Positions 33,060 through 46,109 of a stretch of DNA of 64,000 bases are shown here, in pieces. The DNA lies in NCBI GenBank assembly GCA_963573385.1, contig CAUYLG010026657.1, positions 1 through 64,000 on the forward strand, written 5' to 3'. The notes below the pieces were generated by a model. It ran no database searches, was not told the origin of the DNA, and worked only from the letters and a program-made list of their open reading frames with translations. Both the position numbers and the translations under genes were made by a program. The DNA is from Cacajao melanocephalus (Eukaryota > Chordata > Mammalia > Primates > Pitheciidae). How positions within the stretch are numbered: the stretch's first letter is position 1; every line of letters starts with the position of its first letter.

Positions 33060-33550
33060 TATAGCTGAAACAACTAAGACTGACAGTTATTTATAATAAC
33101 AGTAACAATAGTGTATGTTAGGCATTATACTAACTATTTCTTAGGCAGTAACTTATCAAAGCCTTATAATGCCCTCTAAGACAGGAAATACCTTTTTTTT
33201 TTTTTTTTTGAGATTGAGTTTCGCTCTTGTTGCCCAGGCTGGAGTGCAATGACACGATCTTGGCTCACTGCAACCTCCGTCTCCGGCTGATTTTTTGCAT
33301 TTTTTAAAATAGACAGGGTTTCTCCATGTTGGTCAGGCTGGTCTCAAACTCCCAACCTCAGGTGATCCAGCTGCCTTGGCCTCCCGAAGTGCTGGGATTA
33401 CAGGCGTGAGCCACCGCGCCCAGCTTAGGAAATATTTTTATAACTATTTTGCAGCTGAGGAAATTGAAGCTCAGAGAGGTCAAAACTTTATCAAACCCAA
33501 TCCCATCTGATTCCAGAGCCCATATGCTTAACCTCTATGCTATGCTACCT
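33060..33550 (-). repeat. MIR SINE, antisense, split by an Alu
   Basis: GTATGTTAGGCATTATACTA before the Alu and GAGGAAATTGAAGCTCAGAG with GATTCCAGAGCCCATATG after it are two halves of one antisense MIR. The Alu at 33191-33426 is nested in it. Confidence 0.85.
33191..33426 (-). mobile_element. Alu SINE, antisense, internally deleted
   Basis: It has poly(T), GAGATTGAGTTTCGCTCTTG and the terminal GAGCCACCGCGCCCAGC. About 65 bp are missing between the left-arm CTCCGTCTCC and the GGCTGATTTTTTGC of the right arm. AGGAAATA flanks it at 33183-33190 and 33427-33434. Confidence 0.95.
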
Positions 33551-34839
33551 CCACGTCATTCAACTAGTTAACTTGTTAATGAATACTTCGCGTGTATATA
33601 GTGCTTTAAATTTCCCAAACCCTTTATGTATATTTGTGCCTTAGAGTGGTGCTCTAATACTAGGTACTAAGTGGAACGAGTGCTATGTTTTGTTGACATC
33701 CTTTGACACATCAAAAAGAATGCCAGGAGCTGGGAAGGCACTTACTGCTCTGCGCTGTACTTTGTACAGTATTATGACATATGATATTTTGTATTTTGTA
33801 CAGAATGTACTACACAATATGATAACTTTCTACAGTACAGCAAAGTAACCCCTGTACTATACTATATTTCACTTCCCCAAGACTCAATTTTATCATCTAT
33901 AAAATGGGGAAAATAACTTTCTCCCAAGGCCTGTGAGCACTGGAGATGATACTTGGGAAAAGGGCCCAGCACACTCACACATCAAAAAAGCGCAATATGC
34001 TGTAGCTACCCAGCCACACACTCGGAGTCGTTTTACAGGAGTGAGCTAATATTTCTCTTGCTGAAGGGAACAAGGTGACTGGCTAAAATAAGCCTAGTCA
34101 TCTGTAACTGAGGAGTAACACAAGTTTATTCTTAGCATCCCCTTCGTGCCCTCTGTCACTGGAAAAGAAGGGACTCAGATCAAGGAGCTGTGAACTTCCC
34201 AATACATTTGACCCCACTGGATCCTGTGTTTCTTGTGACTGACCCCGTACTAAAGACCTCAGTGTTCTTGGTCTCCACGTAGGCAAGGTCAGACCAGAGC
34301 TTTAGTCAGAATTAGGTTAAACTATTTCTAGGTGCAAGAGGCATCTCTGGGAAAAGAGTGGCGAAAAGAAAGACAGATAAAATATATTTACCGTTGGAAC
34401 ATAGATTTTGTGATTATAAGTCATCTAACCATGCACAGCCCTATCCTTGGGCTATATTTATATTTGTTCTGAGTTTTCTCAAGAAACAGCTAGAAAGGGA
34501 AGCATTTTGCCAGAGCCTAACCTAAATGGAAGCTCATCACTGTTCACAGTCATGGGATCATTAGGCCAATGGGGGAATCTGGGAGGCAGGTGAGGTTTCA
34601 TTTCCTGTCTTCTTTCTCATGAATCTCTCACACCAGCACCATTTTTCTGCCAAGGAAAGTGGTCTCTGGCCATGAGGAAGCATCTGTTGGTTGCACACAC
34701 CATTTGGGTTCAAAGAATAAGCATAATAGCGCCATGTTGGATTGTCACAAAAAGGCCACCAAATGAGGGTGGCATAGTTAGGGTAGGCCAGATTGGCAGC
34801 TATAACAGATGAGCTCTGGGAGTTCAGTGGCTTCACTGA

Positions 34840-36150
<1,311 letters not shown>

Positions 36151-36384
36151 CCCTTAGACCACACTGCCTATGTGAAATACAGCTTTCAATGTGGCTCTGA
36201 GGGATTAAACATGGCGATAGACAAAGTGCTTAGCCCAGTTGCCTGACATGCCATTAGTGCTCGTTAGATGCTGATTATGAAAAGAAAACAAGTAAAAAAA
36301 CATTTTCAACTATTGGAAAGTTTCTCTTTGATCTTCAAGGAGTTAAGTTATCTGCTCTGATCATTTCTTTTCCCTTGCAAACTG

Positions 36385-36520
36385 GTATCCCATTTTTTCA
36401 TTTGCACATTCAGTTAATGTGTCTACTGAATGTGTTCTGTGGGCTTATCACAGTCTTAGGCACTTGGTATGTGAAGATGAGCCAGATAAGGTCCCTCCCC
36501 TCAAGGAACAGAGTGAGGGT
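36385..36520 (+). repeat. L2 LINE fragment
   Basis: CACAGTCTTAGGCACTTGG, GATGAGCCAGATAAGGTCCC and CCCTCAAGGAACAGAG are L2. Confidence 0.7.
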
Positions 36521-36909
36521 GTGGGATGGATTCGTTCTCTCCAAATTCTGGGAGATTCTGAGAAATGGCACTGAAATTGTTGGAAACTTGGGGTCTGGTT
36601 GGACAGATGGGACAGGATGAAAATCTAGTGGATTAGGAGTGTTTATTTCCCATTTATGAGGCAAACCAAGTAAGAAGGTAGATATAAGGAACTGTAAATT
36701 TTTATTTCGTTCTCTCCAGAAAGTTTTCCCTTTCTGACACAGCCTTATCTCTATCCCACCTAGGGCCCAACAGACACCTTTACAGTTCTCAGTTACCCTA
36801 GGTGCCGTGTTCGGTGCAGGACTAGCGTATGATACTAGGAGAGCCAATCTCAGCCCTTCCCTGGGGCTAAGTACAGAGGAGAGTGACTCTCACTGGCTCT
36901 GGTGGTGAT

Positions 36910-37200
36910 AAAGGCCATGCTGGACAGGAAGTATCACAGTAACACCCAGCATCTATTAGGTTTTAACACCAAGGCCAGTGTTTACCCCATGCTGCTGGAC
37001 ACTGCCTTTGAGTGAAATTGCTTCAGCCTTACAACCACCCTGTAAGGTGGGTACATTTTCATCATTCTTATTTTACAGTTGAGAAACCTGGAGCTCAGAG
37101 GGATGACAACACTCATTCAAGGTCACATAGCTAGTAAGGAATCAAGCAGAGGTTTGAATCCCACACTCTGTACTCACAATCACCATCCCACACTGCTACC
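36910..37200 (-). repeat. MIR SINE, antisense
   Basis: CAACCACCCTGTAAGGTGGG, TTTTACAGTTGAGAAACCTG, CAAGGTCACATAGCTAGTAA and GGTTTGAATCCCACACTC are antisense MIR. Confidence 0.92.
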
Positions 37201-39458
37201 AGTTATCTCTGTGTAGCTACCTCTGGGTCCCAGCGAGAAAGGGGATATGTGAAGATGGCTAGGCTTGGGCTGCAACCTATGTTCAAAGACCAGGGGCAAG
37301 TAGATTTAATCCAGCCACTTGGATTGTGCTCTCTCTACTCGCCCCTCGGCCCCCACCACCAGCGTGATCCAATCTAAGACCCAAACTGAATAGCTCTGAG
37401 CCTTCACAGTTTCTGGCATCTCCTGAGCCCCAGCCCCCAGGACTCTGCAGCATCTTTGATTTTTGATTCTCTCAGGGACATGCTATAAAAGATTGAAGTC
37501 AGCAATTGCGTAGATGGTTGTCAAAAATAAGGACAATTTTATACATGTTTTCAGTTCCTATTTCCCCTCCTTGCTTTCCCCCAAGGGTTTGAGATTGTTA
37601 AGCGGCAGAGCTGGTAGAGGTTCCGAGGGGAGGTCACCAACCAGAAATGAGGCACCTTCCAGATAGAAATAACTACGTGTGGCTAAGATACCACACCCGG
37701 ATCAGCTTCAAAAGGAAGCCCTCCTAGCGGTCAGTAGAAAGATCAGAGGGACACTGGAAGGTCTTGTCACCCTCAGTTCCTCAAGGGCTTGCTGCAGTAG
37801 CTTAAGGTCCATCCTTTCCATGTATCTCCTCCGCCTTCCTATCTCAGTGGAACCCTTAGACCTCTCGTCTTCATGGCCCCTTTTTCCCCACAGTTCTCTT
37901 AAGCAAACCATCATAGAAAAAATGCTGAGTTATCCCTTTATTCTCTCTACAGATGATGCTATTACAAAATTGTCATGTGAAGAGGTGATCAGAATATGCA
38001 GGCAAAACGTATAGGGAATAGAGTATGATAGAGATGTTTCAGGCTGTTAATTATCAATGAATTGTTAATGGATCCATTATTTAATTAATAAATATATGCT
38101 TTCATCTGGATTTTGAATGTTTGTGGTTTCTCTCAGCTTTTCAAAAGGAGTCATGTGTTATTATTGTCTGATTCTAAATATCCACCTTGGCACCAAACTT
38201 CTTTTGAAAATTTGATCTTCTTCTTCTTAAAGAGGACCTCGAAAATTGTGTAAGCTGCGGGTCCCACACACCCAGTGATGTCCCTGGTTCTAAGGTTCTG
38301 AGACCATAAGATTCTACAGTTTGTATGTTCCACAGATCCAAGGTTTGTCATCTCCTGATCCCTTTAGGGTCACTCCCAACCATTCTGCTCCCCGCCTCCT
38401 GTGGGATATTGTTCATTAGAACATTGGCCCCTAGACTTCATAATCCTGGAGGTTTTCTATGTGTCCCTCAAGTATTTGTAAACCAGGACTGCAAGGTCCA
38501 AGGGGTTTAGGAAAGCACAGTAGCTTCTGAGGCAGCTGCTCCTGAGAGGGGGAGGGGAGCCTTCAGCAGAGAGCTTCTGAGGACGTCTGGTTTTGTTCAG
38601 AATTCTCCATTCATTTGGATTTCTCCATTTTCCATCCTGCGGCTCACAGGTGGATTGAGAGAACTAGTCTCCTGCCAGCAAAGGGTAGGTCAGAATCAGA
38701 GCTCTGACCCCCTTCTTCCACAGGCAAGGTTCTTTTACAGGCAAGAAAATTGACAAGCCTGTGGCAGCTGCTGATCCAAGCCCATTCCACAAGTCAGCCC
38801 GGCTGACAGCTAAGACTCCTTTCCTCTCTTCTTGGCTCCCCCAGACTCAGAAAAGAGGACAAGCACTGAGAAGGCACTTTACTTCCTGCTGAGGAAGAAG
38901 TGGGGAATGATTTTAAAGGCAGAAGGGAAGACAATGTCCGGTGTCTGAAAAATAAATATCTCCCCATTGCCACCAAACTACATATCCTTCTTCCAGGATC
39001 CATTTTCCTTTGTTCCCTTGGCGGAACCTGGGGCTCCCCGCTCCACTATTATTTCACTGTATTTCAGGGGCACCCAACTGGTTCTCCCAGAGAAGATAAA
39101 AACAGGCTGCTAGCAGCATCACAGTTCCTTTGGCTTCAGATTTCACTGCTTTATGGTTGCACAAAAACCTATTTGAAATAAACATCATAAAACTTTTACA
39201 ACAGGCTCACTGTAGGCCCCCTAAACTCTGGCTGACTCTGGGGGAAAGGAGGAGAAGGGACAGTCAGGAACAGAACCGCTTCTTGAGCTCTCAGTTCAAA
39301 GCACTCAGGGATTAACATTTTCCTATCCCAACCCTGGAGAGGAGGGACTCTAGTCTGTCAAAACGGAAGGGGCCTCATTTTATAGACAGGGAAACTGAAG
39401 GAAACTCAGCTGTCCCATAGTTCCTCTGAGATGATCAACGGAACCGTCGTTGAGGAGA
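37201..39458. other. Intron 1 stretch, mostly unassigned
   Basis: There is a possible antisense MIR fragment near 38640-38790. A 111-codon plus-strand frame at 37679-38014 has no recognisable domain. No RNA or exon is seen. Confidence 0.4.
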
Positions 39459-39466
39459 GTGCGGTG

Positions 39467-39645
39467 CAGTGGTTCTCAAACTTGGCAGCTCATTGGAATC
39501 AACTGGGAATCTTTAAGAGGTACTGACACCTGGGCCCCACCTCCAAACATTCTTATTTAATTAATTTGGGAAGAGACCTAGACATTGGGCTTTTCTTAGC
39601 CGCTCCCTAAGTGATCCTAATGGGCACCACTGTTGGGGACTGCTG
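39467..39645 (+). mobile_element. MER5A hAT-Charlie DNA transposon
   Basis: It begins CAGTGGTTCTCAAACTTGGC, the MER5 terminus, has GGGCCCCACCTCC in the middle and ends near GGACTGCTG. At about 179 bp it is close to the usual 189. The 8-bp flanks GTGCGGTG and GTGTGATG agree at six positions. It is non-autonomous and inactive. Confidence 0.9.
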
Positions 39646-39969
39646 GTGTGATGAAGGGGCAGGGAGGTGCATCTCCATATCTCTGTTTCACTGTTTTATA
39701 ACTGTGTCCTTCAGCAATGATATGGACTTTTGTCTCCTTCCTCTGCAAATCAGAGCTACCTCATACAGGGTCCAAGTGGGGATTAAATGAAATGATATGC
39801 ATTATTGCTTAAAGCAGTGACTATCACAGAGTAATTGATCAATACATGTTTGTATTATTGTTACTGATGTTACTGTTGTTACTTATCATGAATGTCACCA
39901 TTTCAAGGTCTCAGGTTGGGAAATGGGAGAACACAATCCCCACATCCATTGATGGTTGAATTAGGATTC

Positions 39970-40150
39970 GGGAGATCTGATTTCCTTTTTGACTGTTCTG
40001 ACAACAAACAAGCTGTGTGACCTTGGGCAAAGCTCTTAACCTCTCTGAGTTTAGTTACCACATCTTGCCAGATGGGTCTCATAGCCCCTGGCCATCTATT
40101 GTCCAGGAAGCTGTGAGATTCCAATAAGATAATGGATTTGAATGAGATTT
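39970..40150 (+). repeat. MIR SINE
   Basis: CAAGCTGTGTGACCTTGGGC and TTAACCTCTCTGAGTTTAG are the MIR core. Confidence 0.85.
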
Positions 40151-41384
40151 GAAAACAGGAATGCACCAGAGGAATTTGAGATATTACGATTATGATGCCC
40201 ATTGCATCCCCCTTGTGCCCTGGCTGGCCCATCTGTTCTGGGAGCTTTCCGTTCTTTCTCTGCTTCCTTTGGCTGCCAGTCCTGAGCTGCTCTGTCTGAC
40301 ATTTGGGCAGTTTCCAGGGAGGATTCTGTCCCTCTTCCATCTGCCTCTCAACTTAACTCTTTTCTCTCCCCTCTTTTGGTCTACGAGGATCTGATGGTAG
40401 GGTGTGAGGCGATGGTGTGTGAGAAGAGACACTAGGGAGAGATGACTCCTTCTTTCCCTGGGGTCAGGAGGTGACCGGTGATCTTGGATTTCCCACCATG
40501 GAAAAGTTGGAACATCCCTATGAGACCTTCTAGATAGACCAGGAGATGAAGTTGAGTGGGAGGTAGAGCTGGGATATGAACCCAGCTTCCTGGACTCACA
40601 TATAGTGCCCTTCTGCTCCCCACTCCCCACTCCACCCCATTGCCCTGAGGTCTTGGGGATGGGCTCTTCAATATGGGATCCCTCCTGGCTCCTTAATTTC
40701 TCTTGGAGAAGTTACTGCCTGTGGGAGAATATCAGGCCATGGGGGTTTGCTGCTCCCTTCAGGAGCCTAGGCTGTCTCCCAAGGAGAATCTGTGTCCTTG
40801 GCCAGGTCATAGAGCTTCTGTAAGACTCAGTTTCTTCTGCTATACAATGGGAAAACCACCACTGCTTCTATTGGTCAAATGCAACCATAAGCAAGAAAGA
40901 GTTTGCAACCTCTATTGCCTGAAATGCCAATGCTCCTGCTGGAGACGGGCATGGAGATGGGTTGAATCTGCCAGGCTGATCTCCCCTGGCTGGAGACCGA
41001 GGCCAAGGCAGAGGCATCTGGGCTGCTCCAAGCTGTGTGGGCTGGGAGGAGCCTGCGAGAAGGCAGGGCCTGCTTGGGATTGGCAGCTGCAGGCCTGCTG
41101 GCAGATGGTCTCCTAAGTGGGCCACTTCAGGGTCAGCTTTATGGATCTGCACATTAACCCTTCCCTCCCTAGCAGCCCCTGAGCTGCTGGTTCTTTTTTA
41201 CTTTGGCCTAACTGAGCTGTAGACTAGACCCTGGCTCACATCCAATCACTCCCCAGCCCACTCTGAAGACATGAACCATCCATTGCACATGGAGTGCAAT
41301 TTAAAAGTGTGCAGAGTCAGATTCTAAAACCTCATGACACTCAGATCTGGGCAAGATTGAGGACAGAACAGCCTTTTAATATTC
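40151..41384. other. Intron 1 stretch, mostly unassigned
   Basis: There is a possible antisense MIR fragment near 40530-40600. Several overlapping open frames of up to 146 codons are shadows without domains. Confidence 0.4.
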
Positions 41385-41680
41385 ATCGCTTGTATTAATA
41401 CCAAGTTTTGTAAATACTGATGTACAAAAAATGGAAATATCACTAAACAGAATAACCAACATAAATATTTTGGAGTTTATCCTTCTAGACTCACTAACTT
41501 ACCCTTATTTCTCATCTCTTCCTCTCTCTCCCCCTTTACCAATATGAGATAATATTGGACATCTTGTTTTATTCCAGACTTTTTAACAAATTTAGCAATA
41601 CAGTCTGAATGCCTTCCCATGTAAATATCCATCCATCTCATCATTTTTAATGCCTTCATAGTGTTCTATTATTGACATCT
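41385..41680 (-). mobile_element. Probable old L1 fragment, antisense
   Basis: CAGACTTTTTAACAAATTTA, CATGTAAATATCCATCCATC and TTAATGCCTTCATAGTGTTC have the look of an antisense L1M 3' segment. The family is not certain. Confidence 0.4.
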
Positions 41681-41689
41681 ATCCAAAGA

Positions 41690-41840
41690 AGTTCACCCAC
41701 CTGCTATTGTTGGCTGACACTATTAGAGAATGAGGAAACAAACTCAGAGAGGTTCAGTGACTTGCCCAAGGTCACACAGCTTGGAAATAACAAACCTGGA
41801 CTTGAATTTTGGTCTTGGGACTTGAAATATGGTTTCTTTT
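41690..41840 (-). repeat. MIR SINE, antisense
   Basis: AATGAGGAAACAAACTCAGA and TTGCCCAAGGTCACACAGCT are antisense MIR. Confidence 0.88.
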
Positions 41841-41944
41841 TTAGGTTAAAAGGAGTGAGGGTTTAGCAGCACTGCTCCTATAAACCAATACGGACCAATC
41901 CCACTCCAAGAAGGGCTCAGATGAGTGTTGCTTTCTGGGTTTTG

Positions 41945-42185
41945 GTTGGCTCAGCTCTGGGTTTGAGTATCAGCCCCATCTTGATTGGCTGTGTGCTTTT
42001 GGGTAGCCTGACTCCTCTCTCTAATGGGGAGGCCTCTCTGGAGCCTCAACTTCTTCATCCATAAAATGAGGCTAGTAAGATCTAACTTGTCAGGCCATTA
42101 AGGGGATTTATTAGAGAAGAAACTGTCCAGGTATGTGGCACATAGCGGGTGCTCAGCTGTGAGGCTAATGCTCTTCCATTGCTGC
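41945..42185 (+). repeat. MIR SINE
   Basis: CCTCAACTTCTTCATCCAT, AAAATGAGGCTAGTAAGAT and GCACATAGCGGGTGCTCAG are MIR. Confidence 0.85.
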
Positions 42186-42216
42186 TAGAATTTTGGGTAT
42201 CATAAGAATATGAATA

Positions 42217-42489
42217 GGTCTGCTGCAGTGCCTCATGCCTGTAATCCCAGCACTTTGGGAGGCCGAGGCAGGCAGATTGCTTCAGCCCAGGAGTTCAAGA
42301 CATGGCAAAACCCCATCTCTACAAAAAATACAAAAATTAGCTGGGCATGATGGTGCATGCCTGTAGTCCCAGCTGCTTTGGGAGGCTGAGGTGGGAGGAT
42401 CACCTGAACCCAGGAAATTGAGGCTACAGTGAGCGGGAGATGGCGCCACTGCACACCAGTCACAGGGAGATCCAGTCTAAAAAAAAAAA
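42217..42489 (+). mobile_element. Alu SINE, sense, with internal deletion
   Basis: CCTGTAATCCCAGCACTTTG and a second arm ending in a short poly(A) are clear. The segment CAGCCTGGGCAAC is missing after GGAGTTCAAGA. AGAATATGAATA (42205-42216) and AGAATAAAAATA (42490-42501) form a diverged target duplication. Confidence 0.95.
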
Positions 42490-42659
42490 AGAATAAAAAT
42501 ATTAATGTTATCTAATGTCTATTTATATTTTCTGGTATCTACTCTTATCTAGTGTTATGTAACATCTAATCATGGTAGAGCTCTAATGCTGGGAGTAGCT
42601 CCAGTCCTTAGCAAGTTTTGGCTCCTCACCAGGCCTCAGTTTCCCTACCTTTGAAAGCC

Positions 42660-43450
42660 TTTGATTATTTCTGAAGGTGATTCTTGTCCTCACCTCCAGC
42701 TCCCGGTGAGACCGCGGTGAACCTTTTGATGGGCGCAGGCCTGGTCTTGAAACCCCTCCCTCATCAGCGCTCTCTTTCCCCTCCCCCACCAGCCAGAGCC
42801 AACGGGCCGCCCCTCCTCCCACCAGCTCTTGGGCCTTTGACACTAATTGATACGGAGTTTCCCCCTCTAATCCTGCCTCTGCCTGGGGCCCTTGTTCCTA
42901 GGGCATCTGCTTGGTGAGAGGAGGAGGAGGCAGGGCCGACCGCCACCCGCCTGTCTGCCATCTGGTCCCCTTCCCCTCCCTCCTCTCAGCGCCACCAAGA
43001 GAAGTCTGTAATGAATCCGTGGCCCCCCGCCCAAAGGGGTGGGGTAAGACCGGTCGCACGCTGGCGGTCTACACACACGCGCACACACATACACACAGAT
43101 GCACACTCACTCGGGCACGCAGCTTGTAGATACAATCATTAGCAAAGCTTTTGTGCGGCCCTCCCAGGCCTGCTCCAGCTGAACAGCTGCTGGGAGGGCT
43201 CCGGAGCGAGATGCTAACAGGAGGGGAACTTTAATTATCCCACCGAATGGCATCTTTGGCAGACCCCGGGGACTGGACGAGATGGGGAAGCGGGACCGGA
43301 GTAGGGGAGAGAAAGACAATTAAACTAGAGCATCCCAGGCAAGAAAGTGATGGGACGATGGGGAAGCGGATGGGGAAGGGACGGTAGAGGCTCACCTCTG
43401 CTCCCTGTCTCAGAGGGCCAGATCTCTCCCACCCAGGGGCTGAAAACAAG
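42660..43450. promoter_or_regulatory. Intronic CpG-rich element, candidate enhancer or alternative promoter
   Basis: About 790 bp free of interspersed repeats have clear CpG enrichment against the intron background. The block holds TCF-like CCTTTGAT, homeodomain sites (TAATTGAT at 42844-42851, TAATTA at 43232-43237), OTX-like TAATCC, and a pair of CAGCTG E-boxes at 43176-43181 and 43184-43189. A (CA)n-like run interrupts it at 43069-43108. The mix of proneural bHLH and homeodomain sites suits a neural enhancer. A CpG-rich block in a first intron could also start an alternative transcript; no exon or ORF in it supports that yet. Confidence 0.55.
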
Positions 43451-43555
43451 AAGATTTGCGAAAATTACCGCTTTCTTCTATTTTTCTGACTGAGGTTACC
43501 CTACATGAATTTCTCTGCCTCGGCCATCAGGGCTGCCTTCTAAAAGCTTGGCATC

Positions 43556-43878
43556 GGCTGGGCATGGTGGCTCACACCTGTAATACCAGCACTTTGGGAG
43601 GCCGAGGCAGGAGGATCACAAGGTCGGGAGTTCAAGACCAGCCTGGCCAACATGGTGAACCCCCATCTCTACTAAAAGTACAAAAAAGTTAGCTGGGTGT
43701 GGTGGCAGGTACCTGTAATCCTAGCTTGTTGGGAGGCCGAGGCAAGGGAATTGCTTGAACCCGGGAGACAGAGGTTGTGGGGAGCCGAGATCGTGCCATT
43801 GCACTCCAGCCTGGGTGACGGTGCAAGACTCTGTCTCAAAATAAATAAATAAATAAAATAAAAATAAAAGAATAAAAT
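43556..43878 (+). mobile_element. Alu SINE, sense, full length
   Basis: It starts GGCTGGGCATGGTGGCTCAC, ends CTGGGTGACGGTGCAAGACT and has an AAATAAAT-type tail. AAAAGCTTGGCATC (43542-43555) and AAAAGCTTGACATC (43879-43892) are the target duplication with one mismatch. It looks AluS-like. Confidence 0.98.
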
Positions 43879-43924
43879 AAAAGCTTGACATCAAGAGCAA
43901 GCCTTTGAACTCCTCACTCCTGGG

Positions 43925-44050
43925 TCTAATTTAGTTTTGCCCCTTGCCAGCTGCGTGACCTTGGGCCAACTACTTCACCTCTCTGAGCCTTGGAGTTCTG
44001 TGCAAAATGGAGATCACAGCAATACCTACTCACTGGGTTGCCAAATCAGT
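43925..44050 (+). repeat. MIR SINE fragment
   Basis: CCAGCTGCGTGACCTTGGGC and TTCACCTCTCTGAGCCTTGG are MIR. Confidence 0.88.
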
Positions 44051-44059
44051 TAATATCAT

Positions 44060-44430
44060 TAATTTAACAGCAAATGTCCACTGAGTGCCTGCTGTGTACA
44101 GTCACTGTGCTAGAAGTCAGAGATACAAGAGAACATATGATGGGGGTGGGAATGCAGAGAATAAACAAGGGAACCAACTAATGTAAAAAAGAAAATTGTG
44201 ACTAAGGCCCAAGTACTAATTGCTTCAAGCGATGTTTTCAGATGTTTCCCCTTTGGCTCCTGTCAGAATAATTTTTTCCCTGTCTTCCTTAATTCCCTAG
44301 CTGATGTTCATTACTCCTGTAACTGGATCCCATAATATTCCATGAGTGTTTGCCAGCACGAGTGTATTTTCTTTGTATGAGAAGCTCAGTGCTTGGCACA
44401 TAGTAGGCTCTCAGAAAATATTTTCTTTTG
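44060..44430 (+). repeat. L2 LINE fragments
   Basis: CACTGAGTGCCTGCTGTGTA and CACTGTGCTAGAAGTCAGAG, then GCTTGGCACATAGTAGGCTC at the end, are L2. The following Alu interrupts the L2 terminus. Confidence 0.75.
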
Positions 44431-44667
44431 TTTGAGAGTCTCATTCTGTTGCCCAGGCTGATGAAGTTCAGTGGCGTGATCTTGGTTCACTGCAACCTCC
44501 ATCTCCCAGGTTCAAGCGATTCTCCTGCCTCAGCTTCTTGAGTTGCCAGGACTACAGGAGCCCACCACCATGCCCGGCTAATGTTTCTGTCTTTATTAGA
44601 GGGGTTTCGCCATGTTGGCCAGGCTGGTCAGAGTGCTAGGATTACAGGCATGACCACTGCACCCAGC
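44427..44667 (-). mobile_element. Alu SINE, antisense, truncated inside
   Basis: It has GAGAGTCTCATTCTGTTGCC, both arms with a deletion before GTGCTAGGATTACAGGC, and a terminal CTGCACCCAGC. A perfect 17-bp target duplication (CTCAGAAAATATTTTCT) lies at 44410-44426 and 44668-44684. Confidence 0.97.
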
Positions 44668-44804
44668 CTCAGAAAATATTTTCTGAGATGAATCATTGGA
44701 AACTCCACATATATTAAGTGGTTGAAGATGAAAAGTGCCAGCCCTTACATGGGAGGACAACAAGGGATTTGTTTGAAAATTCTCTTTGTTCAATCAGGGT
44801 TTAA

Positions 44805-45465
44805 ATTACACATTTTATACCTTCCAGATTGGTCAAAACTAAAAACAGTGTGGTAATACCACATTTTGTGAGATGTCAGGGAATCGATACACTCATACAT
44901 TGCTGTTGAGAGTGTAAACTGTTGCAGCTTTTTGGGGATACGACATTACAGCATTTACCAAAAATTTTTTAAAATTTGACTACTCCATGACCAGCTCTTG
45001 ATGTCAATACTAAAGGAAAAAGGAGGTGAGTTCAAGAGTGTTTATTGCAGCCACGTTTTTATCAAGAAGAATCTGCAAACAGCCCAGATGCTCTTACTTA
45101 GGAAAATAGCTAAGTACATTATGAAATATGCATAATTATGGAATACAACCAACAATTGAAAAAAATGTAGTAAATTAATGTGTATTGATGTTGATCTCTA
45201 AGAGATTGTGACAGGAAAAAGAAAACTGTGGGATGACACACAAATTGTAATGTTATTTTATATGCGTATAAAAAAGCATTCTTGCTATCTACCTATATAT
45301 ACAAAAGAACACTATATACTGTATATAAATATATACGTGTAGAAAAATGGTTCAAAGGATGTACACCAAACTGTCATTGACAGCATTACCTATGAAGAAG
45401 AGGGGGATATTTTAGCTTTATCTCTGTGACTTACATATTTAATAAAAATGTTTTCATAATTCACA
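44805..45465 (+). mobile_element. Old L1M LINE 3' region
   Basis: GTGTAAACTGTTGCAGC, GAGTGTTTATTGCAGCCACG, GAATACAACCAACAATTG and CTTACATATTTAATAAAAATG are characteristic of old L1 3' sequence. The AT-rich 45290-45345 run (TATATAC units) sits inside it. Confidence 0.75.
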
Positions 45466-45593
45466 AGCTTTCCTCCTGTATTAGTTGTGTATATAAACAT
45501 GAATTTGAAAAAAAAAAAGAGAAGAGTAGGTGGAAGACACATAAATGGCAAAAAACAAATAAATGAAGTCCTATGAAGAAGATTAGATTTCCG

Positions 45594-45821
45594 CAGTCAG
45601 GTTTTTCAGCCTTGGCACTACTGACATTTAGGGCCAGCCAGATAATACTTCCTTGTGGGGAGCTATCCTGTGCACAGCAGGATGTTTAGCAGCATCTCTG
45701 GCCTCTACCCACTAGATGTCATTAGCACCACCCTCCCTTTGGGCTATGAGAATCAAACATGTCTCTAGACCTTGCCAAATGTCCCCTGGGGAGCAAAGTT
45801 GCCACTAGTTGAGAAACACTG
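45594..45821 (-). mobile_element. MER20 hAT-Charlie DNA transposon
   Basis: The plus strand reads TTTTTCAGCCTTGGCACTAC, GTGCACAGCAGGATGTTTAG, CTCTACCCACTAGATGTC, CCAAATGTCCCCTGGGGAGC and ends GTTGAGAAACACTG. It is a nearly complete antisense MER20. MER20 copies are known to have become enhancers or insulators in some tissues; nothing here shows that for this copy. Confidence 0.92.
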
Positions 45822-45829
45822 ATCCAGAG

Positions 45830-46105
45830 ATACATTCGATCTACCCCTAGATGATCCAGTCAGAAAAATCTGAAATGCTGAAAACATCAGGACCATTAAG
45901 ACCATGTTTGCAAATCAAGAGATGTCTAAGACTTTGGAAAGTAAAAAATAAAATAAAAGTCACATAGGTTTGTGTCTCCTGCCTTCCCATGGGTTTGGGG
46001 AGTGGCAGAGCTGACAGTGAAAGGAGTGTGTGATTGGAGTCTGACAATGCTAAGCTCCCTGAGTCTGTCCGTCCTATAAAACGGGGAGACTAGTGCCATT
46101 GTCAA
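45830..46105. other. Intron 1 stretch, nothing recognised
   Basis: No gene or clear repeat is visible. Confidence 0.4.
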
Positions 46106-46109
46106 ATGT

